A stretch of 64,000 bases of DNA, from assembly GCA_021651055.1 (NCBI GenBank), contig JAJHOH010000001.1:3472001-3536000 (forward strand), written 5' to 3'. The notes beneath the pieces were generated by a model. That model saw nothing but the letters and a program-made list of their open reading frames with translations. It had not been told where the DNA came from and made no database searches. The stretch is from Candidatus Manganitrophus morganii. Lineage in GTDB: Bacteria > Nitrospirota > Nitrospiria > SBBL01 > Manganitrophaceae. Both the position numbers and the translations under genes were made by a program. Shown here in pieces: positions 16,384 to 24,014 of this stretch (positions are counted from its first letter, which is position 1; each line of letters opens with the position of its first letter).

Positions 16384-16563
16384 ACCTTTTACACAACTTA
16401 TCGATACAATAGAAAGACACAGCAGACGAGCTTTGCTTCGATCGAACTTCCCTGGGTTGCTTGAGATAATGGATCGAATTTGTCCATCGATTATGAGGCC
16501 GCAGATTTACAGAGTATTCTTCTCTTCGCTCGTCGAGCGATATCAAGCAAGGAGGATTACCAA

Positions 16564-18456
16564 ATGAAAAACGACCTAATCTCTCGGCGTCAACTGCTGA
16601 AGCGCGCCGGGGCGCTTGGAATGTTGGCGGTCCTGGAACGCCTCGCCCCCGCCTACGCTTGGGCGAGGCCGACGGAAGCCGCCCAAACTCCGCAACTGAA
16701 CGGAAAGGTCATCGACTTGACCATCGCCGAGACGCCGTTCCGTATCGGCGATCGGACCGGGACGGCGCATACGATCAACGGCACGGTGCCGGGCCCGCTC
16801 ATTCGCCTGCGCGAAGGAGACGAGGTCACGCTGCGCGTGACGAACCGATTAAAGGAGATTGCTTCGATTCACTGGCATGGGATCCTTCTTCCTCCCGAGA
16901 TGGACGGGGTGCCCGGCGTCAGCTTCGGCGGGATCAAGCCGCGAACGACCTTCACCTACCGCTTTCCCCTCAAGCAGAGCGGCACCTACTGGTATCACAG
17001 CCATTCAGGATTTCAAGAACAGTTGGGGGTCTATGGGCCGATGATCATCGATCCGATCGAGTCCGATCCGGTCCGGTACGATCGCGAATATGTGGTAATC
17101 CTCTCGGACTGGACCTTTGAGGAGCCGATGAAGATGATGGGGAAGCTCAAGAAGCAGGCGGGCTATTTCAATTTTCAACGGCGGACGATGCGCGAGTTCC
17201 TCTCCGACGCGAAGAAAAACGGCTGGCGGGCGACATTCGACGACTATCGGATGTGGGCGCGGATGCGGATGGATCCGACCGATTTCGCCGACATCACCGG
17301 CCACGCCTACACCTATTTAATGAACGGTCTGTCGGATAACGCCAACTGGACAGCACTATTCCGTCCAGGCGAGCGAGTCCGTTTACGCTTCATCAACGCT
17401 GCCGCGATGTCCATTTTCGATGTGCGCATTCCGGGATTGAAGATGACGGTCGTACAGGCCGACGGTCAAAATGTGCAGCCGGTCGAGGTCGACGAGTTCC
17501 GGATCGCGGTGGCGGAGACGTACGATGTGATCGTCGAACCAGAAGAAGACCGCGCATATACCATCTTTGCTGAGTCGATCGACCGCAGCGGCTACACGCG
17601 CGGGACACTTGCCCCCAGGCCCGGCATGAATGCGGAGGTCCCGCCGCCCCGTCCGCGTCCACTCCGGACCATGGAAGATATGGGGATGAGCATGGAAGGG
17701 ATGGATCATGGAAACATGGAGATGCCGGACAAGGAACCGTCCGGCGGCATGAAAGATATGGAACATATGCAGCATGGCGCAAAGGATGAAGCAATGCCGG
17801 AGACGCAGCATGACTATGAGATGGAAGAAATGCCGAAAGAACATGGGGAGCACAAGATGGAGGATACGAAGGCCATGCTTGGAATGCGGTCGGAGATCCC
17901 CGGAAGCGCCCCGGTCAAGCATGGGCCGGACACACATGGCCCAGGAAACCAGATGGTCCCCGATTTTACGCGCAGCCGATTGGGCGAACCCGGTGCTGGA
18001 TTGGGAAACGATGGGCGACGGGTGCTTGTCTATACCGATCTGAAGAGCTTGCATCCCTATCCGGATCGACGCCAGCCGGAGCGGGAAATCGAAATTCACA
18101 TCACGGGTCATATGGAGCGCTTTATCTGGTCATTCGACGGAAAAAAATACTCCGAGGCCAGAGAGCCAATCCATTTTAAGTACGGCGAGCGCCTTCGCTG
18201 GACGTTCGTCAATGACACCATGATGGAACATCCGCTGCACCTGCATGGGATGTTTATGGAACTGGAAAACGGAGCGGGTGATTACCTGCCCCGTAAGCAC
18301 ACGGTCAACGTCAAACCCGCCGAGCGCGTCTCGGTGGCGATCACGGCGGATGCCCCAGGGCCCTGGGCGTTTCATTGCCACTTGCTATTTCATATGGAAG
18401 CAGGAATGTTCCGCGTCGTCGAGGTCTCAGGCAAAGGAGCGGAGGCGCCGTCATGA
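16564..18456 (+). CDS. copA: CopA-type multicopper oxidase
   Basis: A 630-residue periplasmic Cu(I) oxidase. The N-terminus carries a Tat signal (SRRQLLKRAG). Copper-binding motifs are complete: HWHG near residue 103, HSHSGFQ near 145, HPLHLHG near 556 and HCHLLFHMEAGM near 604. Residues about 375-470 form a Met/His-rich insert (DMGMSMEGMDHGNMEM, MEHMQHGAKDE) like that of plasmid-borne CopA/PcoA, thought to collect Cu(I). ATG 16564 after AAGGAGGATTACCA is preferred over an upstream in-frame start, because it places the Tat motif at the N-terminus. The stop overlaps copB (ATGA). Oxidation of Cu(I) to the less toxic Cu(II) is the known role of the family. Confidence 0.93.
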   Translation: MKNDLISRRQLLKRAGALGMLAVLERLAPAYAWARPTEAAQTPQLNGKVIDLTIAETPFRIGDRTGTAHTINGTVPGPLIRLREGDEVTLRVTNRLKEIASIHWHGILLPPEMDGVPGVSFGGIKPRTTFTYRFPLKQSGTYWYHSHSGFQEQLGVYGPMIIDPIESDPVRYDREYVVILSDWTFEEPMKMMGKLKKQAGYFNFQRRTMREFLSDAKKNGWRATFDDYRMWARMRMDPTDFADITGHAYTYLMNGLSDNANWTALFRPGERVRLRFINAAAMSIFDVRIPGLKMTVVQADGQNVQPVEVDEFRIAVAETYDVIVEPEEDRAYTIFAESIDRSGYTRGTLAPRPGMNAEVPPPRPRPLRTMEDMGMSMEGMDHGNMEMPDKEPSGGMKDMEHMQHGAKDEAMPETQHDYEMEEMPKEHGEHKMEDTKAMLGMRSEIPGSAPVKHGPDTHGPGNQMVPDFTRSRLGEPGAGLGNDGRRVLVYTDLKSLHPYPDRRQPEREIEIHITGHMERFIWSFDGKKYSEAREPIHFKYGERLRWTFVNDTMMEHPLHLHGMFMELENGAGDYLPRKHTVNVKPAERVSVAITADAPGPWAFHCHLLFHMEAGMFRVVEVSGKGAEAPS

Positions 18457-19259
18457 AAACCTCCTTGGGCACTCTCATTGTAATGGTTTTGATCTATCTG
18501 CTGCATCCGGCACCCTCTCTCGCTGCGACTGCGAACGCATTACCGGAGGACGAAGGCAGCACACCATCCAACCTGATACCCCAGCAGCATTGGCCCAGCC
18601 CGGTCGACGATATGGAGCGGTTCACCTTCATCCTTGCAGACGTGCTCGAATACCGTCCGAAAGGAGACCACAGCGACTTCCGGTGGGACATCGAGGGTTG
18701 GCACGGGGGCGACTACAAGCGGATCTGGTTTAAGAGCGAAGGCGAGCGCAACACTGCGTTCAAAGCCGATTACGATATCGATTTCCAGTTGCTCTACGGC
18801 CGCTTCTTCAGGAAATACTATGATTTTCAGGCTGGCCTTCGTTCCGAAACGCAGACATTCGGAGGGCAAAATGTAACTCGGGTACAGGCCGTGGTGGGAG
18901 TAGAAGGACTTGCCCCTTATCGATATGAAGTCGAGTCGGCGCTATTTATCAGCCATCGGGGCGATTTGTCGGTGCGTTTCACAATTACAAAAAATTTTCT
19001 TTTAACGCAGCGGGTCGTCTTTCAGCCGCGTCTTGAATCCCACGCTGCGGTGCAAAGAGTCGCGCGGTTTACGACCGGTAGAGGCCTGAACAACATCGAG
19101 TTCGGACTGCGTCTGCGATATGAAATCCGGCGCGAGCTCGCCCCTTACATCGGCGTCTCGTTCGACCGAAGCTTCTCCGGCACTGCCGACCTCGTGCGGC
19201 AAGAAGGGGGCGACCCACGCCAGGTTCGCTTTGCCGCGGGCGTGCGGATGTGGTTCTAA
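18453..19259 (+). CDS. copB: CopB outer-membrane copper-resistance protein
   Basis: A 268-residue outer-membrane protein of the CopB/PcoB family. It has a signal peptide (ending LAATA, about residue 27), then the family segment WPSPVDDMERFTFILADVLEY and WDIEGWHGGDYKRIWFKSEG, followed by barrel strands to a terminal VRFAAGVRMWF. The Met/His-rich N-terminal insert of many CopB proteins is missing. ATG 18453 overlaps the copA stop by 4 bases, so translation is coupled; an in-frame start further up lies wholly inside copA and is rejected. CopB is thought to bind copper or let it leave through the outer membrane together with CopA. Confidence 0.92.
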   Translation: MKTSLGTLIVMVLIYLLHPAPSLAATANALPEDEGSTPSNLIPQQHWPSPVDDMERFTFILADVLEYRPKGDHSDFRWDIEGWHGGDYKRIWFKSEGERNTAFKADYDIDFQLLYGRFFRKYYDFQAGLRSETQTFGGQNVTRVQAVVGVEGLAPYRYEVESALFISHRGDLSVRFTITKNFLLTQRVVFQPRLESHAAVQRVARFTTGRGLNNIEFGLRLRYEIRRELAPYIGVSFDRSFSGTADLVRQEGGDPRQVRFAAGVRMWF

Positions 19260-19267
19260 ACCTTTCG

Positions 19268-19292
19268 GAAAGGATCTGTTTGATCCCTTTTC
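19268..19292 (+). terminator. Weak terminator after copB
   Basis: GAAAGGATC (19268-19276) pairs with GATCCCTTTTC (19282-19292) over a 5-base loop, with one or two bulged bases, and leads into a T-rich stretch. It lies 9 bases past the copB stop. A plausible but imperfect terminator. Confidence 0.4.
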
Positions 19293-19390
19293 ATTTTAAG
19301 CCCTCTGCGTTTAAAAACTTTTCCTTTTCTACCCATTGAAGCTGGATGAGGCAGGTTCCGCCTTGTTCTTGCGGTGTAAGGACCCATACC

Positions 19391-19420
19391 TTGACACCGG
19401 CCGATGGAAATCTCTATGCT
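19391..19420 (+). promoter_or_regulatory. Possible promoter of the 19427 gene
   Basis: TTGACA at 19391 and TATGCT at 19415, 18 bp apart. The predicted start of transcription would be close to the ATG at 19427, so the message may be leaderless. The -35 is perfect, the -10 is fair. Confidence 0.45.
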
Positions 19421-19426
19421 GATGAT

Positions 19427-19813
19427 ATGCGGTATTCTTTATTTTTTAATCCAAAATCAAAGTGGCTGGTGTTCATCATTTTGGGTTTTTCGTTTTTAAC
19501 CCTCTCCCTGGCCAATGCCTGCATGGTGCCCGATTGGGCGCCCGACGCGGAAGATTGCTGCGTGCTGCCGTGCAAGACGGTCTCCTCTCCGGAGCTGGCC
19601 AAAACTTATTGCAATCTCTCCGATCAGCAGCGCTCCCTTCACGCCGGCCCTCAGCTTCCTCCGCCGGCTATTCTTGTGGAGGACGGGCTTGTTCTGATTG
19701 CCGCGTCGATTAAGCCCCCTCCCGCTCTTTTTGCGCCTCAATGTGATTTGAATTATCCCAGGAAAGAATCTTCCCAGGATCTCTCTATTCTTCACCATGC
19801 CCTCTTGATTTAA
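19427..19813 (+). CDS. Cys-rich exported small protein, copy 1 of 2
   Basis: A 128-residue protein with a signal peptide (WLVFIILGFSFLTLSLANA) directly followed by a Cys cluster: ACMVPDWAPDAEDCCVLPCK. Then come TVSSPELAKTYCNLSDQQ, RSLHAGPQLPPPAILVEDGL and a variable end. Its sister at 38805 on the other strand is nearly the same over the Cys region. ATG 19427 is chosen because it gives a normal signal peptide and matches the sister; no good ribosome site precedes it. I do not recognise the family. The Cys cluster and the copper neighbours suggest a metal or disulfide role. Confidence 0.68.
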   Translation: MRYSLFFNPKSKWLVFIILGFSFLTLSLANACMVPDWAPDAEDCCVLPCKTVSSPELAKTYCNLSDQQRSLHAGPQLPPPAILVEDGLVLIAASIKPPPALFAPQCDLNYPRKESSQDLSILHHALLI

Positions 19814-19976
19814 TCAAAACTTCCCAAAATAAAATCGTTCTTCGCCGTTTATCCGGTCGTTTTTGCCGTCTCCTATAAAAAAGCGTTTAACTTGAAGAAT
19901 ATCGAGGCATCGGATGTACGGAACGATTTTAACGATCGGAGGAAAATCAAGATCGTTTTGACATGGAGGAAAGGTG

Positions 19977-20246
19977 ATGATGATACGGAGAAAATGGCTC
20001 TGGCTGGGGGGCGCCGTGGCAGCGGCTGCCGCCGCCCTCGCGCTGGGTATGCCGCCGCTTACGCTGTTGCTGATTGCGCTTATCCTGGGCTGTCCCCTGG
20101 CCATCTACTACTTGGGCATGACCGGCCATACCATGGGAGGAGAGTCGGCTCGCGACGGGATGCGTGAACATTCGGATCGGTCTGTTTCCAAGCCGAAGAG
20201 AGAAGACCCGGAATACAAAAGGGGGAGAGCCATGGGTGAAAAATGA
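19977..20246 (+). CDS. Small two-helix membrane protein (DUF2933-like)
   Basis: An 89-residue protein with two hydrophobic helices (WLWLGGAVAAAAAALALG and LTLLLIALILGCPLAIYYLG), the second ending in GHTMGG, and a charged tail. The helix-CPLAIYYLGMTGH layout recalls the small DUF2933 proteins found with copper genes. ATG 19977 has the best distance from GGAGGAAAGG; GTG 19974 is also possible. Its stop TGA overlaps an ATG of the next frame (ATGA). The function is unknown. Confidence 0.6.
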   Translation: MMIRRKWLWLGGAVAAAAAALALGMPPLTLLLIALILGCPLAIYYLGMTGHTMGGESARDGMREHSDRSVSKPKREDPEYKRGRAMGEK

Positions 20247-20344
20247 AACGAACACCCGGAGCGTTTTTATCCATTTCACAGAATGATCACGGCGGCGGAG
20301 GACCGACTTCAGGAGCGCCACTTGCCGTGAAGAAGGAGGGATTG

Positions 20345-20677
20345 ATGCAAAACGGCGGGGAGATGATGTGTCCGATGTGTCTTTCGGTTTTATTGATCGG
20401 ATTGCTCTGGGTTGTCCTCTTCATCCTGCTGATCGCAGGAATGATCTGGGCAATTCGGCTGGCAAAACGGGAAGGATACTTTTCTCGGAAAGCGCGATCT
20501 ACTGATCGAGCGATCGCCATTTTGAAAGAACACTATGCAAAGGGGGAGATCGATCAAAAAGAGTATGAGGAGAAAAAAAGGATTTGGCGGCATGATCTCT
20601 CATCAGAGACATCCTTTACTTTGAAAGTCAATGGAACTGCATTAAGGAAGTGGGAAGTTACCATACAAAGAGCATGA
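20345..20677 (+). CDS. Small membrane protein with C-terminal SHOCT motif
   Basis: A 110-residue protein: a short head with CPMC, one strong membrane helix (VLLIGLLWVVLFILLIAGMIWAI) and a SHOCT-type motif (AIAILKEHYAKGEIDQKEYEEKK). A tail with no known match follows. ATG 20345 follows AAGGAGGGATTG; an earlier in-frame ATG at 20243 overlaps the previous stop and would add a non-conserved head. SHOCT motifs are short oligomerisation helices seen at the ends of many membrane proteins. The CPMC pair could bind copper. It belongs to the small copper cluster between copB and the SPW-VKOR gene. Confidence 0.68.
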   Translation: MQNGGEMMCPMCLSVLLIGLLWVVLFILLIAGMIWAIRLAKREGYFSRKARSTDRAIAILKEHYAKGEIDQKEYEEKKRIWRHDLSSETSFTLKVNGTALRKWEVTIQRA

Positions 20678-20702
20678 AAGTAATCAGCAAAGGAGGATAA
20701 AA

Positions 20703-21074
20703 ATGAAACGGTTATTTCAGTTTGCGCTGTTGGTCATTCTGTTGGGGGGCATCGCGCTTGCCCCCGCTTTATCTCAAGAGCAGAACAAGAAAGGTCCCCA
20801 GTTCCCGCAAAAGAAAACCGAGAAACAGGAAATGGGCGGAATGAAAGACGGAGGCATGATGGACGATTCCATGATGTCCATGATGTCCAACCAAAACGAA
20901 ATGATGGCCAAGATGCTCGACACCATGAAAGAGATGGCCCAGATGATGAAAGATCAGGCAGAAGACCCCAATGCAAAGGCAAAGGCGGATCAAATGCTGG
21001 CCCATATCGATCAAATGAAATCCCAGCATCAAATGATGATGGGAACGATGTCGGGCCGTGGCGGATCAAAATGA
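20703..21074 (+). CDS. Met-rich exported protein
   Basis: A 123-residue protein with a signal peptide (ending PALSQ, about residue 25) and a very Met-rich body: MGGMKDGGMMDDSMMSMMSN, MMAKMLDTMKEMAQMM, MLAHIDQMKSQHQMMM. The repeated MxxM and MM pairs resemble periplasmic Cu(I)/Ag(I) chaperones. The helical spacing (QMLAHIDQMKSQHQMM) would line Met residues on one face. The start follows AAAGGAGGATAAAA. No defined family is recognised. Copper or silver binding is a strong inference from composition and from the copA/copB and ATPase neighbours. Confidence 0.7.
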   Translation: MKRLFQFALLVILLGGIALAPALSQEQNKKGPQFPQKKTEKQEMGGMKDGGMMDDSMMSMMSNQNEMMAKMLDTMKEMAQMMKDQAEDPNAKAKADQMLAHIDQMKSQHQMMMGTMSGRGGSK

Positions 21075-21122
21075 AATCGTCTTTCTACCCGCGTCTGACA
21101 GATTTAGATGTCGGAGATCATT

Positions 21123-22556
21123 ATGAAACAGATAGATCGTACAACAGAGATGAGCCATTCGATGGGCTCGATGAAACAGGATGAGAAGTACTATATCGAA
21201 AACCCCGGCGCGATGATGCTGGAGCATCCGAGCATGTACCCCTGGATTCAGCCGATCATCATGCTGCTCGGCGTCTGGCTGATCTTCAGCCCGGTCACCC
21301 TCGGCTATCGGAGCACAGCCATGACCTGGAGCAACATCATCAGCGGGGCGGTCGCGATCTCGATCGCCCTCTTTGCTCTGATCTCACCCCGCCGCGCCTG
21401 GGTCTCTTATGGCAATACCTTCGTCGGTCTCTGGCTTCTGTTTGCGCCGCTGATCTTTTGGGCCCCCGATGCGGCGGCGTATGAGACCGACACCCTCATC
21501 GGCGCCTTCTTGATCCTCTTTTCCTTCATCATTCCGATGAGCATGGAGATGCCGGGGCCGGAGGTCCCTCCCGGCTGGTCGTACAATCCATCGACCTGGG
21601 CGCAGCGGGCGCCGATTATTGCGCTGGGACTCTTCGGTTTCTTCCTGGCCCGCTATATGGCCGGCTACCAGCTGGGATATCTCTCTTCCGTCTGGGATCC
21701 TTTTTTTGGAAGAGGGACGGACATCATCCTCAAATCGGAGGTCTCCCGCGCCTGGCCGATCTCGGATGCGGGCTTGGGGGCGGTGGTCTATCTGATCGAA
21801 GCGCTTTCGGGAGCGATGGGAGATGCACGCCGCTGGCGGACGATGCCCTGGATGGTCGCGATCTTCGGTTTTGCCGTCATCCCTCTAGGGGTGGTCAGCG
21901 TCGTGCTGGTGATCATGCAGCCGCTGGTCATCGGACAGTGGTGCACCCTCTGCCTGGCGGCAGCCGGGGCGATGCTGGTGATGATTGCTCTTTCGCTCGA
22001 TGAGGTGGTGGCGATGATCCAGTTTCTGGCCCAAAGCCATCGCGCCGGGAAGCCTTGGTGGAAAGTCTTCTGGACCGGCGGAAATCTTCCCGATGCCAAG
22101 GAGAAGCCGGGGCCGGACCGGCAGCCTGCCTGGGAGCCGTCTGCGATGGCGTGGGGGGTGACCGCCGGCTGGAATCTGATCCTCAGTACGGCGATTGGAA
22201 TCTGGCTGCTGTTCGCCCCTGCCCTATTCGGAATTGACACAAGATCGGCATCGGCCGATAGCGACCGCCTGGTCGGGGCGCTGGTGATTACCATTGCCGT
22301 GATTGCGTGGGCAGAGGTTGGTCGTCCGGCGCGATACCTGAACCTTCTTCTCGGCGCCTGGCTGGCGGCCGGAACCTGGTTTCTAAGCGGCGGGTCGACG
22401 GTGAGCCGATGGAGCGATCTTCTCTCCGGGCTCCTTCTGATAGTTCTTAGCTTGCCGGTAGGAAGAATCCGGGATGCTTACGGGAGATTCGATCACTATG
22501 TCGTCTGGCGGCCGGGGCGTAAGAAAGCCGTGCAAGAACAACGAAAGGCGGCATAG
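21123..22556 (+). CDS. SPW-VKOR-SPW membrane fusion protein
   Basis: A 477-residue integral membrane protein in three parts. Residues about 30-145 contain an SPW-type helix pair (WIQPIIMLLGVWLIFSPV, NTFVGLWLLFAPLIFWAP). The middle, about 165-310, resembles vitamin K epoxide reductase, with a serine segment (SEVSRAWPISDAGLG) and the active CxxC as WCTLCLAAAG. The end, about 340-470, repeats the SPW pattern (AWGVTAGWNLILSTAIGIW). VKOR proteins oxidise DsbA-like partners and pass electrons to quinone, so a role in disulfide formation for exported Cys-rich proteins is possible. ATG 21123 has GGAG at a good distance; ATG 21108 does not. Confidence 0.78.
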   Translation: MKQIDRTTEMSHSMGSMKQDEKYYIENPGAMMLEHPSMYPWIQPIIMLLGVWLIFSPVTLGYRSTAMTWSNIISGAVAISIALFALISPRRAWVSYGNTFVGLWLLFAPLIFWAPDAAAYETDTLIGAFLILFSFIIPMSMEMPGPEVPPGWSYNPSTWAQRAPIIALGLFGFFLARYMAGYQLGYLSSVWDPFFGRGTDIILKSEVSRAWPISDAGLGAVVYLIEALSGAMGDARRWRTMPWMVAIFGFAVIPLGVVSVVLVIMQPLVIGQWCTLCLAAAGAMLVMIALSLDEVVAMIQFLAQSHRAGKPWWKVFWTGGNLPDAKEKPGPDRQPAWEPSAMAWGVTAGWNLILSTAIGIWLLFAPALFGIDTRSASADSDRLVGALVITIAVIAWAEVGRPARYLNLLLGAWLAAGTWFLSGGSTVSRWSDLLSGLLLIVLSLPVGRIRDAYGRFDHYVVWRPGRKKAVQEQRKAA

Positions 22557-22605
22557 GCGTCATGGATCATTAAAATAGTGAAGAGATAGAAAAAGAGGAA
22601 TAGCA

Positions 22606-23592
22606 ATGAACAGAGAAAATAGGTCTGAAGTCGTTGTCGTCACGGGGGCATCCGCCGGCGTGGGTCGGGCGGTCGTTCGGGAATTCGCTAAGCGGAAAGC
22701 GCACATCGGCCTCATTGCGCGCGGGGATGGGCTCGAGGGGGCGCGCAAGGAGGTCGAATCAGAGGGGGGAAAGGCGTTGGTTCTGCCAACCGATGTGGCT
22801 GATTTTAATCGGATGGAAGCGGCGGCCGCCGCGGTCGAGGAGGCGTTCGGACCGATCGATATCTGGATCAACAATGCCATGGTCTCCGTCCTTTCGCCGG
22901 CCAAAGAGATGCTCTTCGAAGAATTCAAACGGGTCACCGAAGTCACTTACCTCGGTTATGTCTATGGGACGCTTGCGGCGCTCAAGCGGATGCTCCCGCG
23001 CGATCATGGGACGATCGTTCAGGTCGGCTCAGCGCTCGCCTACCGCTCGATCCCATTGCAGTCGGCCTACTGCGGCGCCAAACATGCGATCAAAGGTTTT
23101 ACCGAATCGCTCCGCTCCGAATTGATTCATGATGGAAGCCGTGTCCATGTCACGATGGTGCAGCTTCCGGCATTGAACACGCCGCAATTCAGCTGGATCA
23201 GAACCCGCATGCCGAACCATCCCCAGCCGGTCCCCCCGATCTTCCAGCCGGAGGTGGCGGCGGAAGCGATTGTCTGGGCCGCGCATCACACCCGGCGGGA
23301 GGTCTATGTGGGGTGGCCGACGGTGAAAGCGATCTGGGGAGAGAAATTTATCCCAGGTCTTCTGGATCACTATCTTGCCCGGAAAGGCTATGCTTCCCAG
23401 CAAACCGATCAGCCGGTCGATCCCAATAGGCCGGATAACCTCTGGCAGCCGGTTCCGGGCGATCATGGGGCGCACGGCATCTTCGATAAAAGGGCAAAGA
23501 CCCAAAGCGTGCAGGTGTGGGTGACCACGCATCGCGGGTGGGTCGCCCTTGGCGCGGCGCTCCTCGGCCTATTGATTGGCATCGCGCTTTGA
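22606..23592 (+). CDS. Short-chain dehydrogenase with C-terminal membrane helix
   Basis: A 328-residue SDR protein. The NAD(P)-binding loop is TGASAGVGRAV (residues about 13-23), with NNA near 90 (IWINNAMVS), Ser in VQVGSALAYR, and the catalytic YxxxK as YCGAKHA. The C-terminal 100 residues are longer than in the classical family and end in a membrane helix (VALGAALLGLLIGIAL). Membrane-anchored SDRs of this type are common but have no agreed substrate. The start has only a weak ribosome site (GAGGAATAGCA). It lies between copper genes, with no obvious link to metal handling. Confidence 0.85.
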   Translation: MNRENRSEVVVVTGASAGVGRAVVREFAKRKAHIGLIARGDGLEGARKEVESEGGKALVLPTDVADFNRMEAAAAAVEEAFGPIDIWINNAMVSVLSPAKEMLFEEFKRVTEVTYLGYVYGTLAALKRMLPRDHGTIVQVGSALAYRSIPLQSAYCGAKHAIKGFTESLRSELIHDGSRVHVTMVQLPALNTPQFSWIRTRMPNHPQPVPPIFQPEVAAEAIVWAAHHTRREVYVGWPTVKAIWGEKFIPGLLDHYLARKGYASQQTDQPVDPNRPDNLWQPVPGDHGAHGIFDKRAKTQSVQVWVTTHRGWVALGAALLGLLIGIAL

Positions 23593-23826
23593 CCGACCGG
23601 GGCGGTCAAGAAACAATCTGCCCCCTATGATGTCGGGAAGAAATTTTTTTTCGCTTCGGTCCGGCGCTGTCGCTTCTTCCGCGCCGGACAGCGAATCGGA
23701 TCGAGGACGATGAGGGACGAAGTATCCCCGCGCCTTCAGAGTCGAGAAGGAAACGGGCATTAGGAATTTTAGGAACGCACAACAGTCTTTATGGAGAGGG
23801 CGATAAATGAACCGGGAGTGGACGAG

Positions 23827-24003
23827 ATGATGATGGACGGCATGATGATGTATTGTATGACGGCCTTAACATTGTTTGTCCTGATCGTGATGGTGACCCT
23901 CATCATCCAGACGGCGCTTCAATTCAAAATTCTCAGAGAAATTCGAAGGCTTCAACAGAAGCATACGCCCATCGGAGATGCGGGAGAAACTTCCAATAAT
24001 TAA
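23827..24003 (+). CDS. Small single-helix membrane protein
   Basis: A 58-residue protein with a Met-rich head ([11 protein letters not shown]) and one membrane helix ([18 protein letters not shown]), then a basic tail. It ends 11 bases before the ATPase gene and probably shares its message. ATG 23827 follows GGGAG; an upstream in-frame ATG at 23791 is possible. The Met/Cys head could bind Cu(I) near the pump; this is inference. Confidence 0.55.
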   Translation: MMMDGMMMYCMTALTLFVLIVMVTLIIQTALQFKILREIRRLQQKHTPIGDAGETSNN

Positions 24004-24014
24004 GGAAGGAGAAC

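Larger units (their letters stand above)
16165..16563. other. Non-coding stretch upstream of copA
   Basis: About 400 bases, AT-rich on its left side. It holds a 20-bp tandem duplication (16233-16272) and two adjacent palindromes (16358-16383), described separately. A short open frame at 16358 has no ribosome site and is not supported. The copA promoter should lie here, but I cannot place a convincing -35/-10 pair. Confidence 0.5.

Noticed and set aside
16358-16567. A 69-codon frame before copA
   Set aside because: No ribosome site, and its start lies within the palindromes; it ends at the copA start by chance.
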